A stretch of 64,000 bases of DNA from Flemingiibacterium sp045586505 (GTDB lineage: Bacteria; Bacillota; Clostridia; Oscillospirales; CAG-272), in assembly GCA_045586505.1 (NCBI GenBank), contig JAZNAL010000035.1, forward strand, positions 1-64,000. The letters run 5' to 3'. The position numbers and the translations under genes were made by a program. Every line of letters starts with the position of its first letter. The first letter of the stretch is position 1. Below are positions 47,801-56,936 of the stretch, one piece after another. The notes below the pieces were generated by a model. It was not told where the DNA came from. It did not search any database and saw only the letters and a program-made list of their open reading frames with translations.

Positions 47801-49420
47801 ATGGCGCGAACAAAAAAGCAAACACTCCCGCTCGGCGAAATCCCTGCCGTGATATATGCTCGCTTTTCATCACATAATCAGCGCGAGGAATCCATAGAAC
47901 AGCAAATCGCAGAGTGCAAGGCGTATGCCGCCGCCAACAATCTTTCGGTCGTGGCTGTATATGCCGACAGCGCAGTGTCCGGGCGTTCTGACCGCCGACC
48001 GCAGTATCAGAAGCTTCGCCGGGATGCCGAAAAAGGCACTTTTGCCGCCGTGATCGCCTACAAATCAAGCCGCATTGCCCGAAATATGGTCAATGCACTT
48101 ATATTTGAAAGCGAAATGGACAAATACGGCATACAGGTCTTTTACGCAAAGGAAGCCTTTGCTGATAACGCCTCCGGCAGATTCGCACGGCGCACAATGA
48201 TGAATCTCAATCAGTTCTACAGCGAGAATCTGAGCGAGGATATAAAGCGCAACCAAGCCGACAACGCACTGAAATGCCGCGCCAACGGTCCTGCACCTTA
48301 CGGCTATAAATCGGATAAAGCCGGGCATTTTGTGATAGATGAAGATACTGCCCCTATTGTAAAGGAGATCTTCTCGCGTGTAGCATCCGGGGAGATGTTT
48401 ATAAGTATTGCCGATGATCTCAATGCTCGTGGCATCACCAATCGCCGCGGCAATACATGGGGCAAGAACAGTTTTGCCAACATCATATCGAATGAACGAT
48501 ATATTGGTACATATATTTTTGACGGCATCCGTGTAGAAGGCGGTATGCCACAAATAATAGAAAGACGGCAATTCGAGGAGGTACAGTATATTTTGAAGAA
48601 TAAAAAGAATCCGCGAGGTAAAAGCCGCACCAACGAAAGATATCTTCTTACAGGACTTCTTTTCTGCGGAGAATGCGGAGAGCCGATGATAGGAATGTGC
48701 GGCACAAGTAAATCTGGAACGAAACACCATTATTACGCTTGCAGAAACAAACGATTGGGCGGAGGATGTAAAAAGAAAGATGTCCGACGAGATCAGCTTG
48801 AGTACGATATAGCGCTTGGTGTTTATCAACACATTTTGAATGATTCTGTTATCACGCAGATAGCCGAAGGTGTTGCCAAATACTTTGATGAGCAGAGAGA
48901 CAACCCGGATATTGCGCTTCTCGAAGAACGACGAAAAACAAATGATACGGCAATACAAAACATCATGCGTGCGATAGAAGCAGGCGTGTTCACGAATACG
49001 ACTAAGGATAGATTGCTTGAGCTTGAATCAGAGCAAGCTAAAATCAAGGCTCAGCTCGCCGAACTCACCGTTAATATACCGGAAATCAGCGTAGAGGATA
49101 TAAAGACATTTCTTCTGTCATTCCGGAACGGTGATATAGACGATCCCGAATACCGTGAGAATCTTATAAAAAACTTTATTGTAGCCATATACCTGTACGA
49201 TGATCATGCAAAAATCGTGTTTGACCCTTCCGGAAGCGGTCACAACGGCATAAATATTTCCATATCAGACGTAGAAAGCGCATTATCCGAGTGTTCGCCT
49301 GTAGACCATATAGGGTCACCAGCCGATGCAAGCATCGGCTATACAAAGACACCATCCCTCGTGGATGGTGTTTTTGTTTTGCGTCACCTGTGCCAAGGAA
49401 GTGATCCTGTAAATTGCTGA
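47801..49420 (+). CDS. Large serine recombinase (phage integrase)
   Basis: 539 residues. N-terminal resolvase domain with catalytic Ser in VIYARFSSHNQ (Ser23) and AYKSSRIARN; recombinase domain (PAPYGYKSDKAGHFVID; RGNTWGKNSFANIISNERYI); zinc ribbon CGECGEPM ... YYACRNKRLGGGC; coiled coil (about 375-425). From Pro507 on, the reading frame lies beyond the GGGTCACCA core at 49313-49321, so the last 32 residues are probably host-encoded and include a terminator hairpin. SD AAAGGAG. Confidence 0.95.
   Translation: MARTKKQTLPLGEIPAVIYARFSSHNQREESIEQQIAECKAYAAANNLSVVAVYADSAVSGRSDRRPQYQKLRRDAEKGTFAAVIAYKSSRIARNMVNALIFESEMDKYGIQVFYAKEAFADNASGRFARRTMMNLNQFYSENLSEDIKRNQADNALKCRANGPAPYGYKSDKAGHFVIDEDTAPIVKEIFSRVASGEMFISIADDLNARGITNRRGNTWGKNSFANIISNERYIGTYIFDGIRVEGGMPQIIERRQFEEVQYILKNKKNPRGKSRTNERYLLTGLLFCGECGEPMIGMCGTSKSGTKHHYYACRNKRLGGGCKKKDVRRDQLEYDIALGVYQHILNDSVITQIAEGVAKYFDEQRDNPDIALLEERRKTNDTAIQNIMRAIEAGVFTNTTKDRLLELESEQAKIKAQLAELTVNIPEISVEDIKTFLLSFRNGDIDDPEYRENLIKNFIVAIYLYDDHAKIVFDPSGSGHNGINISISDVESALSECSPVDHIGSPADASIGYTKTPSLVDGVFVLRHLCQGSDPVNC
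49313..49342 (+). repeat. 30-bp direct repeat, copy 1 (candidate attR)
   Basis: GGGTCACCA followed by AGCCGATGC... hairpin sequence, identical for 30 bp to 49496-49525. Lies inside the integrase gene. The 8-bp inverted repeat GCCGATGC AA GCATCGGC is part of it. Confidence 0.85.
49348..49380 (+). terminator. Terminator overlapping the integrase 3' end
   Basis: CACCATCC / GGATGGTG stem with a 5-nt loop and TTTTTGTTTT tail, located 40 bp before the integrase stop codon. Confidence 0.8.
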
Positions 49421-49458
49421 TAAAACAAACGACTTAAGCCGCACAAAATGCAATTTGC

Positions 49459-49479
49459 CGCGCAAGCAGAGCTTGCGCG
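49459..49479. repeat. Perfect 9-bp hairpin
   Basis: CGCGCAAGC AGA GCTTGCGCG, just before the right 17-bp att-like core; role unknown. Confidence 0.5.
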
Positions 49480-49487
49480 TTTCGATA

Positions 49488-49504
49488 TCCCGTACGGGTC
49501 ACCA
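49488..49504. other. Second copy of the tRNA-Glu 3' end (outer att core)
   Basis: TCCCGTACGGGTCACCA, identical to 8701-8717. Either the true attR or the scar of another integration event. Confidence 0.75.
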
Positions 49505-49525
49505 GCCGATGCAAGCATCGGCTAT
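49496..49525 (+). repeat. 30-bp direct repeat, copy 2
   Basis: Same 30 bases as 49313-49342; here directly continuous with the tRNA-Glu 3' end copy. It is followed by its own terminator, so this is probably the original host sequence downstream of tRNA-Glu. Confidence 0.85.
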
Positions 49526-49554
49526 GAAAAACCTCGTCACAAGATGAGTTTTTG
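49526..49554 (+). terminator. Terminator, probably the original one of tRNA-Glu
   Basis: CTCGTC / GATGAG stem with flanking A and T runs (TTTTT). Confidence 0.6.
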
Positions 49555-49608
49555 GCTTTAAAATCGCAACCGGTCTGCCGCAATAATGATGGCATTCCGT
49601 TTTTCTTC

Positions 49609-49637
49609 TTGCACTGAGGGTGGATTTATGGTATAAT
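49609..49637 (+). promoter_or_regulatory. sbcD promoter
   Basis: TTGCAC (49609-49614), 17-bp spacer, TATAAT (49632-49637), 53 bp before the sbcD ATG. Confidence 0.8.
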
Positions 49638-49690
49638 GGTGGTAATGATACTTAACCCGACGCCGGATGGCGTCATAAAACGGAGGAAGC

Positions 49691-50833
49691 ATGAAATTTT
49701 TCCACTTATCCGATCTGCATCTCGGAAAAAGGCTGTTTGAGTTCTCGCTTATCGAGGATCAGCAATATATACTTGAGGAAATCCTCTCACTTGCAGACAC
49801 CGAGCGCCCCGACGCCGTCGTTATCGCGGGGGATATTTTCGACAAGCCCGTACCGCCTGCCGAGGCTGTGGCGCTCTTTGATAGATTTCTTTCGGAACTA
49901 AACCGCCGCGAGATCAAAACGCTTGTCATCAGCGGTAACCATGACTCACCCGAGCGCATCGCCTTCGGTTCACGGGTCATGAGCCCCGTCGGCATTCATA
50001 TGTCTCCGGTATGGAACGGTACCGTCGCGCCCATAAGTCTTACAGACATGCACGGCGCCGTCAATTTCTACCTACTCCCGTTCATAAAGCCCGCCCATGT
50101 ACGCAGATACTTCCCCGACGAGCCCTGCGAATCCTATACCGATGCCCTGCGCATCGCCATCCGCGAAACAGGATTTGATCCCGCCGCGCGAAACGTGCTT
50201 GTGACCCATCAGTTTATCACAGGCGCATCCCGCTCCGACTCCGAGGAGATCTCGGTCGGCGGCTCGGATAACGTGGACGCATCGGTGCTGGAGGGCTTCG
50301 ATTATGTGGCGCTGGGACATCTTCACACTCCCCAGTCCGTGGGCAATGCCGCCGTTCGCTACAGCGGTACACCGCTCAAATACTCCTTCTCCGAGGTCTC
50401 GGACGAAAAATCCGTTACTGTCGTCGAGCTTGGACCCAAAGGCAATATCTCGATCGGCACCCTTCCCCTTAAACCGAGGCACGATATGCGAAGGCTTCGC
50501 GGGACCTACGAAAATCTTACACTTCGTAAGAATTACGAGGGGACTCCCACCGACGATTATTTAGAGATCACGCTGACCGACGAGGATGACATCCCCGACG
50601 CGGTAACCAAGCTTCGGGTGATCTACCCTAACTTAATGAAGCTATGTTACGACAATCACCGAACACGCGCGGCATACTCACCCGCACTGGATAAGGCTAC
50701 TGAAAAGCGGTCCCCCATCGAGCTTTTTGCCGAGTTTTTTGAACGTCAGAACGACCGTCCGCTTGATGATGAACAGCTCACATTCGTAAACGGGCTTATT
50801 GAAAAGCTAAGTGATAAGGAGGGGCGCAAATGA
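49691..50833 (+). CDS. sbcD: Exonuclease SbcCD subunit D
   Basis: 380 residues. Mre11-type metallophosphoesterase motifs: DLHLGK, AGDIFDKP, SGNHDS, THQFI and GHLHTPQ. Nuclease subunit of the SbcCD complex that opens hairpins and processes DNA ends. SD CGGAGG. Overlaps sbcC by 4 bp (ATGA). Confidence 0.96.
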   Translation: MKFFHLSDLHLGKRLFEFSLIEDQQYILEEILSLADTERPDAVVIAGDIFDKPVPPAEAVALFDRFLSELNRREIKTLVISGNHDSPERIAFGSRVMSPVGIHMSPVWNGTVAPISLTDMHGAVNFYLLPFIKPAHVRRYFPDEPCESYTDALRIAIRETGFDPAARNVLVTHQFITGASRSDSEEISVGGSDNVDASVLEGFDYVALGHLHTPQSVGNAAVRYSGTPLKYSFSEVSDEKSVTVVELGPKGNISIGTLPLKPRHDMRRLRGTYENLTLRKNYEGTPTDDYLEITLTDEDDIPDAVTKLRVIYPNLMKLCYDNHRTRAAYSPALDKATEKRSPIELFAEFFERQNDRPLDDEQLTFVNGLIEKLSDKEGRK

Positions 50834-53586
50834 GACCGATAAAATTAAAAATCTCCGCTTTCGGTCCCTATGCCGAAGCGGTGGAGCTTGATATGGACAG
50901 CCTTGGTGACAGCGGATTGTACCTCATCTGCGGTGACACCGGAGCCGGTAAAACCACCATCTTTGACGCCATAACCTTTGCGCTGTACGGTGAGCCCAGC
51001 GGCTCTTACCGCGATGCCGCACAGCTTCGCTCAAAATATGCCGCCCCCGATACCCCCACCGAGGTGGAGCTGGTCTTTGATTATGCAGGCAACCTCTACA
51101 CAGTGCGGCGCACCCCCGAATATATGCGCGAATCCAAGCGCGGCGGCGGTATGACCCTTCAGCGTGCCGAGGCAGAGCTTATCCGTCCCGACGGAAGCGT
51201 CATCACCAAGACCCGCGAGGTAGATGCGGCAATACGCGAGCTTATAGGCATAGACCGCACGCAGTTTTCGCAGATTGCCATGATCGCTCAGGGCGATTTC
51301 AGGGATCTGCTGTTCGCGCCTACCGACCAACGCATCAAAATATTCCGCAAGCTGTTTGGCACGGAGCTGTACCGAAATCTGCAGGACGAATTAAAATCCG
51401 CCGCATCCTCCGCATACCGGGAGTATGAGCTGCTTTGCCTCAGCGTAAGGCAGTATATCGACGGTCTTGAAGCGGATGAGGCCTTTACTCCCGAGCTTGA
51501 TGAAGCCAAATCCGGTAATCTTCCTACAACGGAGGTACCCGAACTTGCGGAGCGGATAATTTCCGCCGACCGCGAAACGCTCACTGCGTGCTCAAAGGAG
51601 CTCGAAGCAATTGAAGCCGAGCTTGAAGCGCTGTCCCACACCCTCGGTCAAACGCTTGAAATAAACAAAAACCGCGCGTCACTTGCTCATTCAAGGGCAC
51701 AGCTTACCGCACGAACTGCAATGCTTAACACCTATGCCGCCGCCTTGGAGCGTGAAAGTGCACGTGCCCCCGAGCGGGACAAGCTCCATGAGCAGATCAC
51801 CCTACTTCGCGAAAGCCTGCCGCGCTACGATGAGCTGGAACGGATAAAGGCAGAGCAGGCTGAAGTATCGCGTGCGGTCACCGCAAGCTCCGCCGCACTT
51901 GAAGCCACCCTCGAAAAATATGACGCCGAAAAGCTGAAGCTTGCCAAAATGCAGGAGGAAGCCGATATGCTTAAAACTGCGGGGGAAGCCAAGCAGCGTC
52001 TTGAAGCCGAGTCACGGGAGCTTTCCGCGCGCCGAGACAGGCTCATAGGACTTTCCGAGGAGCAAAAAAGCTACGATCTGCTCGTAAAGCGCCGTGATAC
52101 GGCGCAGAAGGAATATACCCTTGTGGCAGAGCACGCAGAGCATATGCAGAACACGCTGACGCGGCTGAATAAGGCGTTTCTCGATGAGCAAGCGGGAATA
52201 CTTGCACAGGGGCTTGCAAGCGGTACTCCCTGCCCCGTATGCGGCTCAACTGAGCATCCGCATCCCGCCGAGCCCTCAAGCTGTGCGCCAAGTGAAGCCG
52301 AGCTTAAGCGCGCCGCCGAAATAAGCGAAAAAACACTTAACGAAGCAAAAAATAAAAGCGCCGAAGCCGCGCGTCTGATCGGTCAGTGCGACGAAAAGCT
52401 CACCGCCATCGAACAGCTTGCCGCCGCGCTTTTTGTGAGCGGCTATACCGACCTTGCCGCCGATACCGCCGAAGAGGTGCTACTGTGCGACAAGGCACTC
52501 CTCGAAAATAACAAAAGCCTTGCAGTAGAGCTGTCGCGCATCCAACGCCGCGAGGAGCTTGACGCGGACATCCCCGAGCTTGCAAAGCTGCTCGATGACC
52601 TTTCCGCCAAAGCCGCCGCTCTCGCTGACGAGGTCACCGCTGGAAAGGTACGGCTTTCTGCCTTTGATGAAAGCCTCAAAAAAGCAGTAAATGAGCTGGA
52701 ATATAACAGCAGCTCCGCTGCGCGGGCGAGTATCGACGCCAAGTCCGCATCTCTTGCCAAGCTCCGACTGGCACTTGACGATGCCGTCAAGCACCACACC
52801 GAGTGTATGACCGAGGTAGCGGGTCTCACAGAGGTTACTTCCCGCCTTGAAGCCGCCCTTGCGGACGCGCCGGAGATTGATGCCGATGCCGCCGTTACAC
52901 TTCGCGACGAGCTTTCCGAGAAAAAGCGGGTTCTTACCGAGCGCATTACCGCAATTAGCGCACGGATGATGTCAAACACCGCCGCGCTTGAAAAATTCAA
53001 CCGTACTGCTGCGAACCTCACCAAGGTCGAAAAGCGACTCACTTCCCTTCGCACGCTGTCAAACACCGCAAGCGGCAATCTCGGCGGCAAGGAGAAGATC
53101 ATGCTGGAGACCTACGTTCAGATGACCTTCTTCGACCGTATAATCGCCCGCGCCAACACCCGCTTTATGCTGATGTCCGACGGCCAATATGAATTAAAGC
53201 GCCGCGAATGCGCCGAAAATAACCGATCCCAGAGCGGTCTTGAACTTGATGTGATCGACCATTACAACGGCACCGAGCGAAGTGTACGCACTCTCTCCGG
53301 CGGCGAAGCCTTCAAGGCATCGCTGTCGCTGGCGCTGGGACTTTCCGACGAGATCCAGTCCTCGGCGGGCGGCATACGCCTTGACACAATGTTCGTTGAC
53401 GAGGGCTTCGGTTCGCTTGACGAAACCTCCCTGTCACAGGCAATCGACACCCTTGTGAAGCTCTCGGACAACTGCCGACTTGTGGGCATAATCTCCCATG
53501 TCGCCGAATTAAAGGAACGCATCGACCGCCGTATCGTGGTCACCAAGGATCGCGTGGGCGGAAGCAATGCAAAGATCGTGGTGTAA
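50830..53586 (+). CDS. sbcC: Exonuclease SbcCD subunit C
   Basis: 918 residues. Walker A GDTGAGKTT (35-43), long antiparallel coiled coils on both sides of a zinc hook CPVC (about residue 465), ABC signature TLSGGEAFKASLSLALGLSD and Walker B MFVDEGFGSLDE near the C-terminus. ATPase and tethering subunit acting with SbcD. Operon of two genes ended by a terminator. Confidence 0.96.
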   Translation: MRPIKLKISAFGPYAEAVELDMDSLGDSGLYLICGDTGAGKTTIFDAITFALYGEPSGSYRDAAQLRSKYAAPDTPTEVELVFDYAGNLYTVRRTPEYMRESKRGGGMTLQRAEAELIRPDGSVITKTREVDAAIRELIGIDRTQFSQIAMIAQGDFRDLLFAPTDQRIKIFRKLFGTELYRNLQDELKSAASSAYREYELLCLSVRQYIDGLEADEAFTPELDEAKSGNLPTTEVPELAERIISADRETLTACSKELEAIEAELEALSHTLGQTLEINKNRASLAHSRAQLTARTAMLNTYAAALERESARAPERDKLHEQITLLRESLPRYDELERIKAEQAEVSRAVTASSAALEATLEKYDAEKLKLAKMQEEADMLKTAGEAKQRLEAESRELSARRDRLIGLSEEQKSYDLLVKRRDTAQKEYTLVAEHAEHMQNTLTRLNKAFLDEQAGILAQGLASGTPCPVCGSTEHPHPAEPSSCAPSEAELKRAAEISEKTLNEAKNKSAEAARLIGQCDEKLTAIEQLAAALFVSGYTDLAADTAEEVLLCDKALLENNKSLAVELSRIQRREELDADIPELAKLLDDLSAKAAALADEVTAGKVRLSAFDESLKKAVNELEYNSSSAARASIDAKSASLAKLRLALDDAVKHHTECMTEVAGLTEVTSRLEAALADAPEIDADAAVTLRDELSEKKRVLTERITAISARMMSNTAALEKFNRTAANLTKVEKRLTSLRTLSNTASGNLGGKEKIMLETYVQMTFFDRIIARANTRFMLMSDGQYELKRRECAENNRSQSGLELDVIDHYNGTERSVRTLSGGEAFKASLSLALGLSDEIQSSAGGIRLDTMFVDEGFGSLDETSLSQAIDTLVKLSDNCRLVGIISHVAELKERIDRRIVVTKDRVGGSNAKIVV

Positions 53587-53617
53587 ATGCCGCAAAATCT
53601 AAATAAGTTGCAAAAAG

Positions 53618-53646
53618 CGAGACCGTTTTCACAGTCTCGCTTTTCT
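53618..53646. terminator. Terminator of sbcDC
   Basis: AAGCGAGAC / GTCTCGCTT stem with a 10-nt loop and a TTTTC tail. Confidence 0.8.
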
Positions 53647-53721
53647 TTAGTTATCATCGTATAATTCTGATGGTGCAGATATGCCGTCAAGGCGTCAGCC
53701 GCGAATTGTGCGGTGATACCT

Positions 53722-54774
53722 TTATTCTGCGTCGTCAAGACCGTCCACCAGCGTGCCGTTGTCGATAACAAACTGAGGGAGTATCTTCTGACTGAGTATA
53801 ACCTGCTTGATATAGGGCTTGCCGTACTGCTCAATATACTCGGTGTAGCCTGCCGCATCGATATCCTCATCGGTGACAGTAATGCCTTCAAGCTCGGCGA
53901 TCGCCTGAGCCGCGAGATAGAGGGTGGCGTCAGCCACATATGCCTCACGGTTCTCCTCGATATATGCCTCCTTGGATTCATAGCCATTCATCGAAAAAAA
54001 CTGATCAAGCGTGTAGCCGTACGCGGAAGCCTGGGACTCGATTGCAGTCATTTCATAGTTGATCAGATAATCAACTACGCTCTCGGGAACTTCAGCGCAG
54101 GTTGCTTCTGCCAGCAGATCGGTGAAGAAACTGAGCTTATCGGTGCTGACTATCCAGTCCTCGACATACGCAACCAGCGCATCTACGGAGTCAAAGCCGT
54201 AATCTGCCGCAATCTCATCGGTAAGCTCAGCCTCGATATAATCACCCCTGATGTAATTGATAGTAGTCTCGAAAACTGCTTCCTTACCGTTTAATTCTTC
54301 CTTACCGTAGTCCTCGGGAAAGGTTACAACGATATCGAAGGTGTCACCGGGCTTGTGACCGATAAGCTGGTCAAGGAATCCGTCGATATAGTTGGTAACA
54401 CCGATAGTAACCTCTGTTCCGATGCCGCCGGTATTGCCGCCGTCGAACTGCACGCCGTCGATGGAGCCGACATAGTCAATATTCAGTGTGTCACCGTCGA
54501 CTGCGGCGCGGTCTGTAATCTCTTCGTAGTAGCTGTAAGATGAAACAAGGCTTGAAATCTGCTCGTCAATCTCCGCATCGGTGGCAACAGGAATACCGCT
54601 GTCGATCTCAATACCCTTATATTCGGGGAGAGTCACGATATCGGACGCCTTGATGCCCTCAAAAAAGCCGTTTTTATCAAGTCCTTTGCTATAACTGTTG
54701 GTACCGCAGGCTGCAAGGGATGCTGCCATGAGCGCCGCCATCGCAAGGGCGGTTAATTTGCTTGATGTTTTCAT
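53722..54774 (-). CDS. Trigger-factor-like lipoprotein (FKBP-type prolyl isomerase)
   Basis: 350 residues. Lipoprotein signal peptide with lipobox LAAC (Cys23). Then a trigger-factor-like arm, an FKBP-type PPIase domain (DGDTLNIDYVGSIDGVQFDGG; FLDQLIGHKPGDTFDIVVTFPEDYG) and a helical C-terminal domain. The ribosome-binding N-terminal domain of true trigger factor is absent, so it should act as an extracytoplasmic folding factor on the cell surface. Monocistronic between sbcDC and ispE. Confidence 0.85.
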   Translation of the reverse strand: MKTSSKLTALAMAALMAASLAACGTNSYSKGLDKNGFFEGIKASDIVTLPEYKGIEIDSGIPVATDAEIDEQISSLVSSYSYYEEITDRAAVDGDTLNIDYVGSIDGVQFDGGNTGGIGTEVTIGVTNYIDGFLDQLIGHKPGDTFDIVVTFPEDYGKEELNGKEAVFETTINYIRGDYIEAELTDEIAADYGFDSVDALVAYVEDWIVSTDKLSFFTDLLAEATCAEVPESVVDYLINYEMTAIESQASAYGYTLDQFFSMNGYESKEAYIEENREAYVADATLYLAAQAIAELEGITVTDEDIDAAGYTEYIEQYGKPYIKQVILSQKILPQFVIDNGTLVDGLDDAE

Positions 54775-54829
54775 TTTTTACTCCGTTCTTCGCTTTTTGC
54801 GAAATTTTATATTTCCCACCAGAAGAGGC

Positions 54830-55714
54830 TCATGCCTCATCGGGATAATAGGGCTTGCATAAATGTGCGGTGATACCCTTTTCCGACAGACCCCGCAGTG
54901 CGGCTTCTGCCGAAGCCTCAGACTCGAATATGCCGATGACCGAGGGACCGCTTCCACTCATCATGGCGCGAAGCGCGCCTGCCGATATGAGACTGTCTCG
55001 TATCTCACGCGCCGCCTCACGCTCGGGCAGTACCGCAGACTCAAAAATATTGGTCATTCCCGCCGCGACGGATCTGAGATCGCCGCCTTCCATAAGCGCG
55101 GCAAAATCATCCGCCGAGACCTTGCGGAGGGAAAAATCGTACATTTCATCAAGCTTCTTATATGCCCACGGTGTCGAAACGCCCTCGCCGTGGCAGGCGA
55201 CTATAATATAACAGTCAGGCATATGTGCGCAGGGGGCAAATACATCGCCGATACCACGGGTTATGCTGATTCCCTGCATAATGCAGAATGGTACATCCGC
55301 GCCCAGCCTTGAGCCGATGCCGCACAGCTCGGATCTTGAAAACCCCGTGTCGTACAGCTCGTCAAGCGCAATAAGCGTCGCCGCCGCATCGGAGCTTCCG
55401 CCTCCGAGACCTGCGGCGATAGGGATATGCTTGTCTATGTGTATTGAAAGGTTATACTCGGCGATGCCCGCCGTCTCAAAAAACAGCTTGGCGGCACGAC
55501 TGCACAGATTAGTTCCGTCCAAGGGTAGATCTCCACCGTCTATCGTAAGCGTGATCTTTTGCCCGACACCGGTGCATCTCTCAAAGGATAATGTATCAAA
55601 CAGCGTCACTGTCTGCATGACGCTTTCGATATTGTGATATCCGTCAGGACGGCGGGAGCTGATCTCGAGATACAGATTTATCTTCGCGGGCGCCCTTCGG
55701 GTGATCGTTGTCAT
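54830..55714 (-). CDS. ispE: 4-diphosphocytidyl-2-C-methyl-D-erythritol kinase
   Basis: 294 residues from the ATG at 55714 (SD GGAG); a TTG at 55726 lies before the ribosome site. GHMP kinase motifs: APAKINLYLEI, the ATP loop GLGGGSSDAAATL and the C-terminal MSGSGPSVIGIF. Phosphorylates CDP-ME in the MEP isoprenoid pathway. It is downstream of the DUF362 gene with 13 bp between. Confidence 0.95.
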   Translation of the reverse strand: MTTITRRAPAKINLYLEISSRRPDGYHNIESVMQTVTLFDTLSFERCTGVGQKITLTIDGGDLPLDGTNLCSRAAKLFFETAGIAEYNLSIHIDKHIPIAAGLGGGSSDAAATLIALDELYDTGFSRSELCGIGSRLGADVPFCIMQGISITRGIGDVFAPCAHMPDCYIIVACHGEGVSTPWAYKKLDEMYDFSLRKVSADDFAALMEGGDLRSVAAGMTNIFESAVLPEREAAREIRDSLISAGALRAMMSGSGPSVIGIFESEASAEAALRGLSEKGITAHLCKPYYPDEA

Positions 55715-55727
55715 ATTTTTCTCCAAT

Positions 55728-56936
55728 TTAGCCTCCGATCAGCTTTATGATCGGGTTTTTCTTTATCTTTACCGCCTTAAATGGGCAAAGCTCTTGACAG
55801 CAGTAGCATTTGATGCACTCTTCATCAACGATAAACGCCTGCTTTTCGCCCTTTTTGTTCACCCGCATCTCAATGGTATGCCGCGGACAGCTCCGTTCAC
55901 ATTCACCGCAGCCGACACAGGTTTTGGTGTCTATCACGGGTCTCGGCTGAAGCCATGCGTTAAGTCTGCCGCCAAACATATTCGGTAGTCTTGCAAGCAG
56001 TGATCCGCCGCTCATTTTGCGCGCGGTATCGGGCTTTTCGAAATCGTCCACCGTAAAATCAGCGGGGGCTTCTTTTGATGAGAGCGTCACATTCTCCACC
56101 GAATCAGGACAGAATCCGCGGCGTTTTCCTTCTTCAAGCATAATAATTCCGTCAACCTTGATGATCGAAGAGCCGACAATATCCACGGTGAAGGGGTTCA
56201 CGCCTGAAATGAGACAGTTTAGCTTCCTCGGATTTCCACCCGTAGGACCGTTGCCCTCCATGGCGAGAATTCCGTCCAGGAGATTGAAGGTGGGCTTGGT
56301 TCCAAGGATAAGCTGACACAGATCCACAAGCATAGATCCGAAATCGTTGTAATCGGGGAATCTTGCGTGCATTTCGAACTTTGTGACACCGGGAACGGTA
56401 CCGAAATAGTTCTTGACCGCACCACTGTAGCCCGTCAGAGAATGACTTTTGAGCTTTGCTAAGTTGACGATCACATCCGCATCGAGTATCGGCGTGATGA
56501 TATCAAACATTTTCGAGGTATGTCCGCTTGGCGCCTCCACCTGCCTCGATGTCACGTCATAGTTCAGCGTGACGCCGTACTTCTCCGACACGTCGGCAAG
56601 ACCGCATCCGCGGTATGTGGCGCGCAGAGTCTCCCTTGTGTAAAGTCCTCCGGGACTTTCCGCAATTATTATATCCGAAGTTCGCTCTTTTAATATGCGT
56701 ATCATCGCCTCAAGCACTACGGGATGGGTGGTCGCCGCCGCTTCGGGGCTTTTTTTCATAACCATATTCGGCTTGATGACCACACGCTTGTTATCAAACA
56801 TACCGTCGATTCCGAGCCGTTTGAGCTCGTCACGCACCGCCGCCTCGATTATTTCTACATCATAGCGGTCTATTCGGTCAAGCGCCACCGCACTTTTCGG
56901 ATCAATCATATTCATACTCATCATTTTATCCTGCAT
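55728..56936 (-). CDS. DUF362 protein with C-terminal 2[4Fe-4S] ferredoxin domain
   Basis: 402 residues (the ATG at 56936 overlaps the aroA end; 56924 with AGGA in front is an equally good start). DUF362 region: KPNMVMKKSPEAAATTHP, IIAESPGG, LAKLKSHSLTGYSGAVKNYFG. The C-terminal ferredoxin has CVGCGECERSCP and CIKCYCCQELCP. Such proteins are common in anaerobes; the physiological reaction is unknown. Co-transcribed with aroA and ispE. Confidence 0.9.
   Translation of the reverse strand: MQDKMMSMNMIDPKSAVALDRIDRYDVEIIEAAVRDELKRLGIDGMFDNKRVVIKPNMVMKKSPEAAATTHPVVLEAMIRILKERTSDIIIAESPGGLYTRETLRATYRGCGLADVSEKYGVTLNYDVTSRQVEAPSGHTSKMFDIITPILDADVIVNLAKLKSHSLTGYSGAVKNYFGTVPGVTKFEMHARFPDYNDFGSMLVDLCQLILGTKPTFNLLDGILAMEGNGPTGGNPRKLNCLISGVNPFTVDIVGSSIIKVDGIIMLEEGKRRGFCPDSVENVTLSSKEAPADFTVDDFEKPDTARKMSGGSLLARLPNMFGGRLNAWLQPRPVIDTKTCVGCGECERSCPRHTIEMRVNKKGEKQAFIVDEECIKCYCCQELCPFKAVKIKKNPIIKLIGG

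Larger units (their letters stand above)
8718..49504. mobile_element. Temperate myophage-type prophage (about 40.8 kb), complete
   Basis: All modules of a PBSX-like contractile-tail phage are present in order: integrase, repressor/Cro switch, replication, late activator, terminase, portal, head, sheath/tube, tape measure, baseplate, fibres, lysis. No disrupted structural gene was seen. The left edge is fixed by the tRNA-Glu 3' end. The right edge is either 49321 (GGGTCACCA within the integrase 3' end) or 49504 (17-bp repeat). Coding is almost wholly on the minus strand from 46.9 to 10.2 kb. Confidence 0.93.

Noticed and set aside
48065..48958. 297-codon minus-strand frame opposite the integrase
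   Set aside because: Shadow of the integrase codon pattern with no recognisable domain or ribosome site.
52443..53102. Ser/Arg-rich minus-strand frame opposite sbcC
   Set aside because: Low-complexity shadow of Ala/Glu-rich coiled-coil codons.
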